A stretch of 64,000 bases of DNA from an uncultured Lachnospiraceae bacterium (lineage in GTDB: Bacteria; Bacillota; Clostridia; Lachnospirales; Lachnospiraceae), in assembly GCA_949949005.1 (NCBI GenBank), contig CATLHM010000009.1, positions 62,001 through 126,000 on the forward strand, in the 5' to 3' direction. Position 1 is the first letter of the stretch. The number at the start of each line of letters is the position of its first letter. The notes under the pieces are model-generated. The model did not search any database and was not told the DNA's origin. It was given only the letters and a program-made list of their open reading frames with translations. A program made the position numbers and the translations under genes. This document shows positions 18,547-26,831 of the stretch, one piece after another.

Positions 18547-18568
18547 TTTACAAAATTTTTACATTTTG
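18547..18568 (+). promoter_or_regulatory. Tandem 11-base direct repeat, candidate response-regulator binding site
   Basis: TTTACAAAATT (18547-18557) is followed without gap by TTTACATTTTG (18558-18568). An 11-base head-to-tail spacing is typical for OmpR/PhoB-family dimers. The second copy is identical to 11-mers at 16304-16314 and, inverted, 16278-16288. The downstream -10 region is weak (GAATAC at 18571), which fits an activated promoter for the lipoprotein gene. Confidence 0.55.
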
Positions 18569-18665
18569 CTGAATACCTTTTACCGGAAGAAGGGTTATGG
18601 TATTACTGCACCCCAGGACAGACAATTTCCTGGCGGAAGTAAAACATAACCGGAGGATGATCAGG

Positions 18666-20162
18666 ATGAAAAAGAAAAAAGCGGCAATATTGGGAACGGC
18701 GGTATGCCTGCTTTCCCTAACTCTGGCAGGCTGTCAGGACAGCGCCCAGACACAGGAGGAGATTGTAACGCCAAAGCAGGAGGAGAGCCAGGAGGGCCAG
18801 GAAGAAGGAGTTATGCCGGAGAGCGCCAAAGGGGACGGGACAGGGCAGGCAGATACGGAAAGCTCCGTGACGGGAGCCATTGCACAGCAGGTTCAGGCCC
18901 CGGAGCGTTATAGCTGGGAGAGCAGTGATGGGACAGTCAGTGTGAAGGTGGATGCCCCCATTGTGATTCCACAGGGGGAAGGCTTTAAAACTTGGCAGGT
19001 ACAGAGCCGGGCGTTCACTCAGGAGGATTATGATAAGGTAAGCCAGGTGCTTTTAAACGGAGCACAGCTCTGGAACAGGGACGAAAAGCTGATGGAGGCC
19101 TCCCACGGGTTTACCGCGGCGGAGATCGACGCACGGATCGCGCAGCTCGAGGCAAAAAAGGAAGAATATGCGGCCCAGGGCTTTGAGGGGACAGCCTGGG
19201 ACGGTTCGAAGAACCAAAGCATAGACGAGCAAATAGAGGACTGGAAAAGGCTCAGGGAAAATGCCCCTGAGCAGCCGTCGGTGGTGACGGTTCCGGCAGT
19301 GGTCTCCTATACGGAAAATTCGGAGTACAATGAGGAAAACTGGCTGTATGGCATGGCCAGTGTGGAGGGACGGGATTTTTTTGTTTCCCTGGACAATAAT
19401 CTGCGCGACGATTGGAGATGGATTAATTTTGAGATCAGGTGCGAGGAAGCAAACAGCAATTTCATTAATGTAGCGGACGAGACGGGCGTGGCGGCGGCAG
19501 AGCTTTCCAGACAGGACATCAAGGGAATGGCCCAGGAAGCCATGGAAGCCATGGGATTTACGGATTTTGCGGTGGCAGGGGAGGAATTTTTCAGCTCCTT
19601 TTCCGGGGACGAAAGTGAGGAATCCAAGATCGCCACAGTGGATCAGGTTGGATACGGCGTTTACTTTACCAGGCTTCTGGAAGGAATACCGGTGACCTAT
19701 ACCCACGCCATGGGTGGAAGCATGGAAGATGGGATAGAGGTGGCATGGCCCTATGAAAATATCTGGCTGATCTATACAAAGGAGGGCTTCGCCAATTTCC
19801 AGTGGATCGACCCTTACCAGATCGAGAAGGAGTCCGACGAGTATGTGTTTCTTCTTCCCTGGTCGGAGATACAGGGAATCTTCGAGGAAATGCTGGTCAA
19901 AAAATACAGCGATTTCTTTGCGGACAACAAAGACGTTACGGTGAGCTTTACGATTAATGAAGTACGCCTTGGCTATATGCGCGTGATAGAAAAAGGAAAT
20001 ATTTTTGAAGGGCGTATGGTTCCGGTCTGGGATTTCCTCGGAAGCGAGACCATCAGTTATCCTGATACATCAGAACCTTATGTAATGGAAGGCCCCTATG
20101 AAAGCTGGCTCACCATCAATGCCATGGACGGCACCATCATAGACCGGGAACTGGGGTATTAA
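18666..20162 (+). CDS. Lipoprotein of unknown function, downstream of the two-component system
   Basis: 498 residues. The start at 18666 has GGAGGA upstream and yields a lipoprotein signal (KKKK, hydrophobic core, LAGC with Cys23). A Glu/Gln-rich linker of about 50 residues leads to a long soluble domain (about residues 80-495) without motifs I can name. The protein should sit on the outer face of the membrane. The tandem 11-mer ahead of it suggests control by the adjacent response regulator, so it may be an output or signal-sensing partner of that system. Confidence 0.75.
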   Translation: MKKKKAAILGTAVCLLSLTLAGCQDSAQTQEEIVTPKQEESQEGQEEGVMPESAKGDGTGQADTESSVTGAIAQQVQAPERYSWESSDGTVSVKVDAPIVIPQGEGFKTWQVQSRAFTQEDYDKVSQVLLNGAQLWNRDEKLMEASHGFTAAEIDARIAQLEAKKEEYAAQGFEGTAWDGSKNQSIDEQIEDWKRLRENAPEQPSVVTVPAVVSYTENSEYNEENWLYGMASVEGRDFFVSLDNNLRDDWRWINFEIRCEEANSNFINVADETGVAAAELSRQDIKGMAQEAMEAMGFTDFAVAGEEFFSSFSGDESEESKIATVDQVGYGVYFTRLLEGIPVTYTHAMGGSMEDGIEVAWPYENIWLIYTKEGFANFQWIDPYQIEKESDEYVFLLPWSEIQGIFEEMLVKKYSDFFADNKDVTVSFTINEVRLGYMRVIEKGNIFEGRMVPVWDFLGSETISYPDTSEPYVMEGPYESWLTINAMDGTIIDRELGY

Positions 20163-20211
20163 GGAGAGCCGGGAAAAAATTGCCAAATATACTTATGAGA
20201 GGGAACAGAGG

Positions 20212-20973
20212 ATGAACAGGAAAAAGGCGCTGTGCATCTGTGCGTCAGAGAGGAAAAACGGCAGAGGGGAAGGGATTTCCCGTTACATATGTAAAATACT
20301 GGAGGAAAATCTGGCAAAGAAGAGGATTGCGGCTACCACCATTGATCTGTGGGAAGCTTCCCTTACCCCCTGCGATGGCTGCGGAAGATGCGCGGTGGAG
20401 CGGCGTTGCAGGGCAGATGAGGATTTTAACAGGATCAGCGATCAGGTATTGGAAGCAGACTATCTCTTTTTTGTTTCCCCTCATCACGCCCCTGTCCCTG
20501 CCAGGCTGTGTATGTTCCTGGAAAAAGTGGAACGGCTTGCCTTTCTCTACAGGCCTCCGGAGCCGTCCTGCCAGCCGGAGCTTTTCGAAAAGCCGGAAGC
20601 GCCCTGCCAGCCGAAAATCTCCGGAAAGCCGGAACCGTTCTGTCAGCCGGAGCTTTCCGAAAAGTCGGATCAGTCCTGCCAGCCGAAGCGTTACAGAAAG
20701 CTGGCAGGGATTATCTCCCACACAGAAGGAGGGGAGAAAGAACTTATGGTCTGTAAGGCAATGGTCAACGATACCATTGCAAATGCCCTGGAAACCGTGG
20801 GATTCAAGGTGGTTCCCTTTAATTCCCGGTGGAATACAGGGATTTCCTTTGCGGCGGCCACAGAGAGCCGGGGAAAGGGGAGTGAATATGACCGGGAGCA
20901 GATCGCGGAAAAGGCGGGAATGTATGTGGAGATTGTGGTGCAGACTTCCCGGACTCTTTATGCGATTCTGTAG
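20212..20973 (+). CDS. Flavodoxin-like NAD(P)H oxidoreductase / multimeric flavodoxin with repeat insertion
   Basis: 253 residues. The N-terminal half has the NADPH-dependent FMN reductase fold: strand LCICASERKNG, the Cys-rich PCDGCGRCAVERRC segment after beta-3, and YLFFVSPHHAPVPARLCMFLE. Usual members continue directly into the second half; here about 48 residues of a 12-residue repeat (see repeat entry) sit between FLYRPP and RKLAGIISHTEGG. The repeat is inserted where a surface loop is expected, so FMN binding may be kept. GGGAACAGAGG precedes the ATG. Another frame is also open across the repeats, but only this one has the flavodoxin motifs. Confidence 0.75.
   Translation: MNRKKALCICASERKNGRGEGISRYICKILEENLAKKRIAATTIDLWEASLTPCDGCGRCAVERRCRADEDFNRISDQVLEADYLFFVSPHHAPVPARLCMFLEKVERLAFLYRPPEPSCQPELFEKPEAPCQPKISGKPEPFCQPELSEKSDQSCQPKRYRKLAGIISHTEGGEKELMVCKAMVNDTIANALETVGFKVVPFNSRWNTGISFAAATESRGKGSEYDREQIAEKAGMYVEIVVQTSRTLYAIL
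20563..20706 (+). repeat. Four in-frame 36-base repeats inside the flavoprotein gene
   Basis: Units begin at 20563, 20599, 20635 and 20671. Each encodes x-x-CQP-(E/K)-x-x-x-K-x-x; the CQP core is invariant and the first three units are most alike. The period is 36 bases, so reading frame is kept. Confidence 0.8.
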
Positions 20974-21031
20974 CGATTGGCTTAACCCATGATCCCAAGG
21001 AGCAAGAGAGCGATAAATAAGAAAAAGTCTT

Positions 21032-21065
21032 TACAGCTATGAGGAAACTTGTAGCTGTATTTTTT
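21032..21065 (+). terminator. Intrinsic terminator after the flavoprotein gene
   Basis: TACAGCTA (21032-21039) pairs with TAGCTGTA (21052-21059) across a 12-base loop and is followed by six T. Confidence 0.7.
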
Positions 21066-21155
21066 GCTAATATGTGGTAAACTATCTCCTGGAGGGTGTG
21101 TGCGGATGGTGGGAATGGATGTTCGAACACACTCTGGAAAAGAAGGAGGATGGCT

Positions 21156-21407
21156 ATGCTGGAATTTAAGTATGATACCCAATTACTGATCGAGGGTGAG
21201 GATTTGGACGAGGATGTGATCTCCGAGTATTTCACCGAAAATTTTAAGGGCGACTGTCTGCTGGCGGTGGGGGATGAAGAACTGATCAAGATTCACTTCC
21301 ACACCAACGAGCCCTGGAAAGTGCTGGAATATTGTTCCACCCTGGGAGAAATTTATGACATTGTGGTGGAGGATATGGACAGGCAGTCCAGAGGATTAAA
21401 GGGATAG
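21156..21407 (+). CDS. Stand-alone FakA/DAK-like middle-domain protein
   Basis: 83 residues. The ATG at 21156 is preferred (AAGGAGG six bases upstream) to one six bases earlier. The sequence YDTQLLIEGEDL...LLAVGDEELIKIHFHTNEPWKVLEY closely follows the C-terminal part of FakA-type (DhaK-like) fatty-acid kinases, where the pattern is VGDED.VKVHVHTN.PG..L.Y. Here this piece stands alone without the kinase part. It could be a regulator or partner of a FakA elsewhere, or a relic. It is not a complete kinase. Confidence 0.65.
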   Translation: MLEFKYDTQLLIEGEDLDEDVISEYFTENFKGDCLLAVGDEELIKIHFHTNEPWKVLEYCSTLGEIYDIVVEDMDRQSRGLKG

Positions 21408-21513
21408 AGCGTGCCCGTGGCTATAGCTTGTGGCTGTAGTCTGTGGCAATAAGCCTATGGCTATGGATTTGTAAACAGGAGTAAGCAAAAGACAGATGGA
21501 GGAAGGATCGAAA

Positions 21514-23217
21514 ATGAAATTTTCAGAAATGCCGTACAAACGGCCGGAATTGGAAGAATTAAAAAAGCAGATGGAGGAATTGATCGGGGAACTGAAGGGG
21601 GCGGAGAGCTTTCAGAAGGCGATGGATACCTTCATGAAGATGGAGACCCTGGAAAAGAGCATCGAGACCCAGCACAGCCTGGCTCATATCAGGTACGATA
21701 TTAATACGAAGGACGCTTTTTATGAGGAGGAAGTGAAGTTCTGGAACGGCGCTCTGCCCCAGTTGCAGGAATATCAGCAGAAATGGACAAAGGTTATGCT
21801 GGAGAGCGCTTTCAGGCCGCAGTTCGAGAAGGAATTCGGTAATGTCATGTTTTTGAATGCGGAGATCAGTTTGAAGACCTTCTCCCCGGACATCATACCG
21901 GAGCTGCAAAAAGAAAACGATTTGTGCCAGGAGTACACCAAACTGATTGCCTCCGCGCAGATTCCCTTTGAGGGAAAGACCTACACACTTTCCCAGCTCA
22001 CTCCCTTTAAGACGGACAGCGACGACGCCCGAAGGCTGGCTGCCTGGAAGGCGGAAGGGGCGTGGTACAAGGAGCATCAGGACAAGCTGGATTCTATCTA
22101 TGACGAGCTGGTAAAGCTTAGGGATGCCATGGGGAGGAAGCTTGGTTTTGACGGCTACACCCAGCTTGGCTATTACCGGATGCAGAGAAACTGCTATGAC
22201 AAAAACGATGTGGAGAAATTCAGGGAGAGCGTGGTGAAATATCTGGTGCCGGTTGCCAGCGAGGTTTACAAAAAGCAGGCGGCAAGGCTGGGAAAAGAAT
22301 ATCCCATGAGCTTTGCGGACAACGCCTTGGCTTTCCGCTCCGGAAACGCAAGGCCCGCAGGGACGCCGGATGATATTCTGATGCAGGGCAGGAAGTTTTA
22401 TGACGAGCTTTCTCCCGAGACCAGCGCTTTCTTCCGTACTATGCTGGAGGGAGAGCTTTTGGACGTGCTCTCCACCGAGGGAAAGGCGGGGGGAGGATAC
22501 TGCACCAGCCTTCCGGATTACCAGGTGCCCTTTATTTTTGCAAACTTTAACGGTACCCAGCATGATGTGGAGGTGGTGACCCACGAGGCGGGCCACGCTT
22601 TTGCCGCATGGCTGAACAGGGACCGCGTGCCCTTAGATACGGTATGGCCGTCTCTGGAAGCCTGTGAGGTACATTCCATGTCCATGGAATTTTTTGCCTG
22701 GCCCTGGGCGGAAGGGTTCTTCGGGGCCGATACCCGGAAATTCCGTTACACCCATTTGTCCGATGCACTGACCTTTATCCCCTACGGAACCATGGTGGAT
22801 CATTTCCAGCACATTGTATACGAAAAACCCCAGATGACCCCGCAGGAGCGTCACGGGGTGTGGAAGGAGCTTTTGGGAGTTTATATGCCCTGGATGCGCC
22901 TGGACGGGGAGATTCCTTTCTACGCTGAGGGCGAGGGCTGGCAGAGGCAGCACCACATTTACACCAGACCCTTCTATTATATAGATTATTGTCTGGCACA
23001 GACCGTTTCCCTGCAGTTCTGGGCAAGAATCCAGAAAGACTCCCAGGATGCCTGGAAGCATTACATGGCCTATGCAAAGCAGGGGGGCAGTGCCGTGTTT
23101 ACGGATCTTTTGAAGAATGCGGAGCTGGTCAGCCCCTTTGAGGAGAGCTGTCTTAAGGAAGTATGCGCCGCCGCCAGAGAGTGGCTGGACGCCTATGATC
23201 TGACAGGATTGGAATAA
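21514..23217 (+). CDS. M3-family oligoendopeptidase (PepF-like)
   Basis: 567 residues, normal for the family. The zinc-binding motif HEAGHAF starts at His357, and the downstream Glu for the third ligand (about 25 residues later, in SLEACEVHSMSMEFFAWPW) is visible. The enzyme cleaves short peptides in the cytosol. The start at 21514 has GGAGGAAGG upstream. It precedes the Opp peptide importer by two genes, a plausible functional link: import, then cleavage. Confidence 0.9.
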   Translation: MKFSEMPYKRPELEELKKQMEELIGELKGAESFQKAMDTFMKMETLEKSIETQHSLAHIRYDINTKDAFYEEEVKFWNGALPQLQEYQQKWTKVMLESAFRPQFEKEFGNVMFLNAEISLKTFSPDIIPELQKENDLCQEYTKLIASAQIPFEGKTYTLSQLTPFKTDSDDARRLAAWKAEGAWYKEHQDKLDSIYDELVKLRDAMGRKLGFDGYTQLGYYRMQRNCYDKNDVEKFRESVVKYLVPVASEVYKKQAARLGKEYPMSFADNALAFRSGNARPAGTPDDILMQGRKFYDELSPETSAFFRTMLEGELLDVLSTEGKAGGGYCTSLPDYQVPFIFANFNGTQHDVEVVTHEAGHAFAAWLNRDRVPLDTVWPSLEACEVHSMSMEFFAWPWAEGFFGADTRKFRYTHLSDALTFIPYGTMVDHFQHIVYEKPQMTPQERHGVWKELLGVYMPWMRLDGEIPFYAEGEGWQRQHHIYTRPFYYIDYCLAQTVSLQFWARIQKDSQDAWKHYMAYAKQGGSAVFTDLLKNAELVSPFEESCLKEVCAAAREWLDAYDLTGLE

Positions 23218-23244
23218 GCTTGGGAAAGGAGCAGGGGAATCGGG

Positions 23245-23781
23245 ATGGCAAGGCAGAAAAAGTGGGGCAAAAACGGCTACCTTCAGGATTTTAAGGGAAA
23301 CCGGGAGGAAGGCTATGTCTACACCGGAGCGTGGTGGCAGGCCCCGGAGCCTTTGAGAAAACAGCTTTTGGCAAAGCTGTGGGCAGGGCAGGCCACAGGG
23401 CTTTTGTCCGTGCTTGTGCCCGGCTTTTTCACCACCGCAGGGCTCCAAAACACCTTCTATGTGATCCTGCCCTATGTGTTTTGGCTGATCTGTGATTGCT
23501 ATCTCACCTACCTGCTGGGAAGTCTGACCTTTGCGGGCAATCCTATCCGGGATTATGTTTTCAGGCGTACGGCAGCGAGATTCCGCCCTTTGGCTGGCGC
23601 CGCTTTCGTGGGAGCTGTGCTGACAGCCCTTGGATTGAGCCTTTTTTTGCTTTCCGGCGGGGGTGGGAAGGGGGCAGGAATCTGTCTGGCCGGCTGCGCT
23701 TTGCAGGGAATGAGTTCTTTCCTTATAATAAAATGTGATATCGTCGGAGCCTGGATAAAAGTTCCACCGAAAGAAAGATAG
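23245..23781 (+). CDS. Small integral membrane protein, unknown
   Basis: 178 residues with four predicted membrane helices (about 45-65, 70-95, 118-140, 145-165). The soluble start (YLQDFKGNREEGYVYTG) is polar. It is the last gene before a strong terminator and starts 28 bases after the peptidase gene. I do not recognise a family. Confidence 0.7.
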   Translation: MARQKKWGKNGYLQDFKGNREEGYVYTGAWWQAPEPLRKQLLAKLWAGQATGLLSVLVPGFFTTAGLQNTFYVILPYVFWLICDCYLTYLLGSLTFAGNPIRDYVFRRTAARFRPLAGAAFVGAVLTALGLSLFLLSGGGGKGAGICLAGCALQGMSSFLIIKCDIVGAWIKVPPKER

Positions 23782-23782
23782 C

Positions 23783-23822
23783 AGCCTGGACGGCGAAAGA
23801 AGAGCCGTCCAGGCTCTTTTTT
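23783..23822 (+). terminator. Strong intrinsic terminator
   Basis: AGCCTGGACGGC (23783-23794) pairs with GCCGTCCAGGCT (23804-23815), then C and six T. It closes the peptidase transcript. Confidence 0.85.
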
Positions 23823-23865
23823 CGCTATTTTCATTCAAAAAATGCCGTCCCTGTGGAAAAAACTA

Positions 23866-23893
23866 TTGACAAACCATCCGCTGAATGTATATC
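23866..23893 (+). promoter_or_regulatory. Promoter of the oligopeptide-binding protein gene
   Basis: A perfect TTGACA (23866-23871), 16 bases, then TATATC (23888-23893). It gives a leader of about 145 bases before the ATG at 24045. Confidence 0.6.
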
Positions 23894-23912
23894 ATTATTA
23901 TGTTGTGTGCGT

Positions 23913-23931
23913 ATACAACATACAGTTGTAT
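23913..23931. promoter_or_regulatory. Inverted repeat in the leader of the binding-protein gene
   Basis: ATACAAC, 5 bases, GTTGTAT. An overlapping alternative pairing (GTTGT at about 23902 with ACAAC at 23915) exists. It lies just after the expected transcription start, so it may be a repressor site or a leader hairpin. A second small palindrome (CCGTTG TATG CAACGG) lies at 24000-24015. Confidence 0.4.
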
Positions 23932-24044
23932 TTCAGAGATGTATCTGAAACGGTCACAATTGGCTGGAACTGATCTTAGTCAGGGCAGGAAGAAGAGGGC
24001 CGTTGTATGCAACGGAAAGTTATTAAAATTCAGAAGGAGGTTTT

Positions 24045-26402
24045 ATGAAAATGAAATCCGCAAAGAAACTTTTGGCTTTGCTGCTCGCCTTTGTGATGGT
24101 TCTTTCACTGGCAGCCTGCGGCGGCGGATCCGGCGATACGTCTACTCCGGATACCAGCGATGCGGCGGCAGAAGAGAGCAGTGATGACAGCGATGCGGCA
24201 GATTCGGAAGAGGCCGATGCCGACACCGAGGAAGCATCAGGGGAGGAGGAGAGCACAGCACCTGCAAATGACACGCTGGTTACCACCGTGGAGCAGGGAC
24301 TTGAAGGAAAGTTTTCCCCGTTCTTTGGCTTATCCGCCAATGACGTTACCATCTGGGAGGCAACCCAGGCTTACACCATCGAGGTTGACCGTGTGAGCAA
24401 TCCTATCATGACAGGTATTGAGGGTGAGACCCGTGAGTATAACGGAACCGATTATACCTATTACACAGCTTCCGATATGGTGGTTACCGAGAATGAAGAC
24501 GGAACCGTGTACTATGACATTACCATGCGTGACGACATCAAGTTTACCGACGGAACTACAGCGGACATCGATGATGTGATCTTCGCAATGTATGTTTACC
24601 TTGATCCTACTTATGACGGCAACTCTACTCTGTTCTCCACCGCTATTGATGGTATTGAAGAGTACCGTTCCGGTATCGAGCCTCTTTATTCTCTGCTTAT
24701 TGCAGCAGGAGAGGACAATACCGATTTTACTTACTGGGATGAAGCAACCCAGACCGCGTTCTGGTCAGAGGGACTTCCCGCAGCGGGAGATGCGTTCGCA
24801 CAATCTATTATTGATTATCTTGTAAATAACGGTGCGGCGGCAGCAACTGACCCGATTGAGGCCATTACTCCTAACTGGGGCTTTGAGGTTCCTGAAGGCG
24901 CTACTGTTAGTGATTTCTTCAATGTAATGCTGGAAGCTTACGGAGGAGACTACAATGAACTCTCCGATACCGAAGCTGCAAGCGGAAGCATCTGGAGCTA
25001 CATGGATCCCGCTTACCAGGTTGGTGTTGAGACCGGCGAGTCCGCTCCCAATGTTTCCGGTATTCAGCGTACAGGAGATTACTCCATGCGTATCGTAGCT
25101 TCCCAGGTTGACGCTACCATGATTTACCAGCTTGCTATTCCCATCACTCCCATGCATTACTATGGTGATGAGAGCCTTTATGACTATGAGAACAACAAAT
25201 TTGGTTTTGTAAAGGGTGACCTTTCCGGTGTGAAGTCCAAGACAAGCGCACCTATGGGAGCAGGCCCTTATATCTTCAAAGAATACTCCAACGGTGTGGT
25301 TTACATGGATGCCAATCCGGATTACTTCAAGGGTGCGCCCAAGATTCCTCACCTGAACTTCATGGAAGCAGCAGAGGCTGATAAGGTTACCGGTATCACT
25401 GCAGGCACTATGGATATTTCGGATCCCAGCTACTCCATGGATGTGGCTTCTCAGGTTGCCGATATCAATGGTTCAGAGGATCTGGATGGTCCTGTAATTA
25501 CTACCAGACTGATCGACTACCGTGGATATGGTTATGTAGGTCTTGCTGCGAACAACGTAAAGGTTGGGAACGATGCGGCTTCCGAGGAATCCCGCAATCT
25601 GCGTAAGGCTCTTGCAACCGTGATTGCCGCTTACCGTGACGAGGGTATTGATTCCTACTATGGAAATACCGCTTCCATTATCAATTATCCCATCTCCAAT
25701 ACCTCCTGGGCAGCGCCTCAGGTTACGGATGACGGCTATCAGGTAGCTTACTCCGTAGACGTAAACGGGGATCCCATCTACACAGAGGGAATGTCCACTG
25801 AGGAGAGATATGCGGCGGCTCTCGAGGCGGCTCTGGGCTTCTTTGAGGCAGCAGGGTATACCGTAGAGGACGGCAAGATTACCGCAGCTCCCGAAGGGGC
25901 TAAGTTAGAGTATCAGGTAAATATCGGTGCCGGCGGTGCAGGCGACCATCCTACTTTCCTGATCCTTAAGAATGCGGCGGATGCTTTTAAGAGCATCGGT
26001 ATCACTCTCACCGTAAACGACCTTGCAAACTCCAGCGACCTGTATGCTTCTTACCAGACCGGCGTTGCTGAGATGTGGTGTGCGGCATGGCAGGCAGGTA
26101 CCGACCCGGATATGTATCAGCTTTACCATACAGAGGGTTCTACCAACTACTATCAGATCACTGATGAAGAGCTGGATGAGTTGATCGAGGCAGGACGTCT
26201 TTCCACAGACCAGACCTACCGTAAGGGCCTTTACAAGGCAGCTATGGAGATCATTATGGATTGGGGCGTAGAGCTTCCTGTTTACCAGAGATCAGAATGC
26301 GTTATGATCTCCTCCGAGCGTGTGAAGACAGATACCCTTCCTAACGACATGACTCCTTACTGGGGCTGGATGGCTGAGGTTCAGAATATTGAGCTGAAAT
26401 AA
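24045..26402 (+). CDS. Oligopeptide ABC transporter substrate-binding lipoprotein (SBP_bac_5)
   Basis: 785 residues, clearly longer than the usual 520-600. The signal peptide ends in LSLAACGGG (lipid on Cys25), followed by a Ser/Asp/Glu-rich linker. The body follows the OppA/DppA plan, with DIKFTDGT near residue 165 and [11 protein letters not shown], and the extra length lies mainly between about residues 185 and 330. AAGGAGG precedes ATG 24045; a second ATG at 24051 is equally possible. It captures peptides for the permease-ATPase genes that follow, from which hairpins separate it, as expected for a protein needed in excess. Confidence 0.92.
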   Translation: MKMKSAKKLLALLLAFVMVLSLAACGGGSGDTSTPDTSDAAAEESSDDSDAADSEEADADTEEASGEEESTAPANDTLVTTVEQGLEGKFSPFFGLSANDVTIWEATQAYTIEVDRVSNPIMTGIEGETREYNGTDYTYYTASDMVVTENEDGTVYYDITMRDDIKFTDGTTADIDDVIFAMYVYLDPTYDGNSTLFSTAIDGIEEYRSGIEPLYSLLIAAGEDNTDFTYWDEATQTAFWSEGLPAAGDAFAQSIIDYLVNNGAAAATDPIEAITPNWGFEVPEGATVSDFFNVMLEAYGGDYNELSDTEAASGSIWSYMDPAYQVGVETGESAPNVSGIQRTGDYSMRIVASQVDATMIYQLAIPITPMHYYGDESLYDYENNKFGFVKGDLSGVKSKTSAPMGAGPYIFKEYSNGVVYMDANPDYFKGAPKIPHLNFMEAAEADKVTGITAGTMDISDPSYSMDVASQVADINGSEDLDGPVITTRLIDYRGYGYVGLAANNVKVGNDAASEESRNLRKALATVIAAYRDEGIDSYYGNTASIINYPISNTSWAAPQVTDDGYQVAYSVDVNGDPIYTEGMSTEERYAAALEAALGFFEAAGYTVEDGKITAAPEGAKLEYQVNIGAGGAGDHPTFLILKNAADAFKSIGITLTVNDLANSSDLYASYQTGVAEMWCAAWQAGTDPDMYQLYHTEGSTNYYQITDEELDELIEAGRLSTDQTYRKGLYKAAMEIIMDWGVELPVYQRSECVMISSERVKTDTLPNDMTPYWGWMAEVQNIELK

Positions 26403-26464
26403 TAAGGATTTACGTTCGACAGAATAATTCAATATTTTAATTCGACCGAACCGGGAATCTGTGT

Positions 26465-26500
26465 GATATCCCCTGCTCCATGGGGGCAGGGGATATTTTT
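26465..26500 (+). terminator. Intrinsic terminator after the binding-protein gene
   Basis: ATATCCCCTGC (26466-26476) and GCAGGGGATAT (26486-26496) with a 9-base loop, then a T run. Partial read-through into the permease genes would set the binding protein in excess. Confidence 0.8.
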
Positions 26501-26510
26501 AACATGATCC

Positions 26511-26572
26511 ACAAGTTTGCAACACAAACTTGTAAACAAGCTTTGCTTGTAAACGAGCTCCGCTCGTTTTTT
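26511..26572 (+). repeat. Three consecutive hairpins ending in a T run
   Basis: Hairpin 1: ACAAGTTTG / CAAACTTGT with 5-base loop (26511-26533). Hairpin 2: ACAAGC / GCTTGT with 3-base loop (26536-26550). Hairpin 3: ACGAGC / GCTCGT with 3-base loop (26553-26567), followed by T. The arms of 1 and 2 share ACAAG, so alternative pairing is possible. It may be a second terminator or attenuator between OppA- and OppB-type genes. Confidence 0.6.
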
Positions 26573-26612
26573 GCAGCATGACAGAGAGCTTCCCACTACA
26601 GGGGGCGGCTGT

Positions 26613-26798
26613 CTGTTGCGTTGCATCTTACGGAACTGTCCGAAAATAACTTGTGCATCTGACTTGCCTAAATTTCCATATACTGCGTTGTCGTCAATCG
26701 GCGTACCCCAGTACGCCTCATTCCTCCGCCTTGCATATGAAAATTTATGCTGCGCCATCTGCCCAAGTTATTTATCGACAGTTCCTTATCCGCAACAG
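26613..26798. repeat. MITE-like long inverted-repeat element between OppA- and OppB-type genes
   Basis: The core 26632-26785 has terminal arms starting GGAACTGTC and ending GACAGTTCC that match at 22 of 26 positions. Outer arms CTGTTGCG (26613-26620) and CGCAACAG (26791-26798) extend the pairing. At the centre GGCGTAC / GTACGCC (26700-26717) forms a perfect hairpin, and the flanks are partly complementary, so the whole could fold as one rod. No coding frame or target duplication was found. Similar elements, as I recall, are scattered in Lachnospiraceae genomes. Together with the preceding hairpins it fills the 429-base gap before the permease gene. Confidence 0.65.
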
Positions 26799-26831
26799 GT
26801 ACATTACACAGTATAATAAGGAGGGATTTTT

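Noticed and set aside
20240..20992. 250-codon alternative frame over the flavoprotein gene
   Set aside because: Kept open by the 36-base repeats; lacks the flavodoxin motifs and a ribosome site.
22633..23838. 401-codon frame opposite the M3 peptidase
   Set aside because: Antisense shadow; it runs across a terminator and has no motif.
23887..24044. Riboswitch in the long leader of the binding-protein gene
   Set aside because: Only two small palindromes were found; no known riboswitch consensus was recognised.
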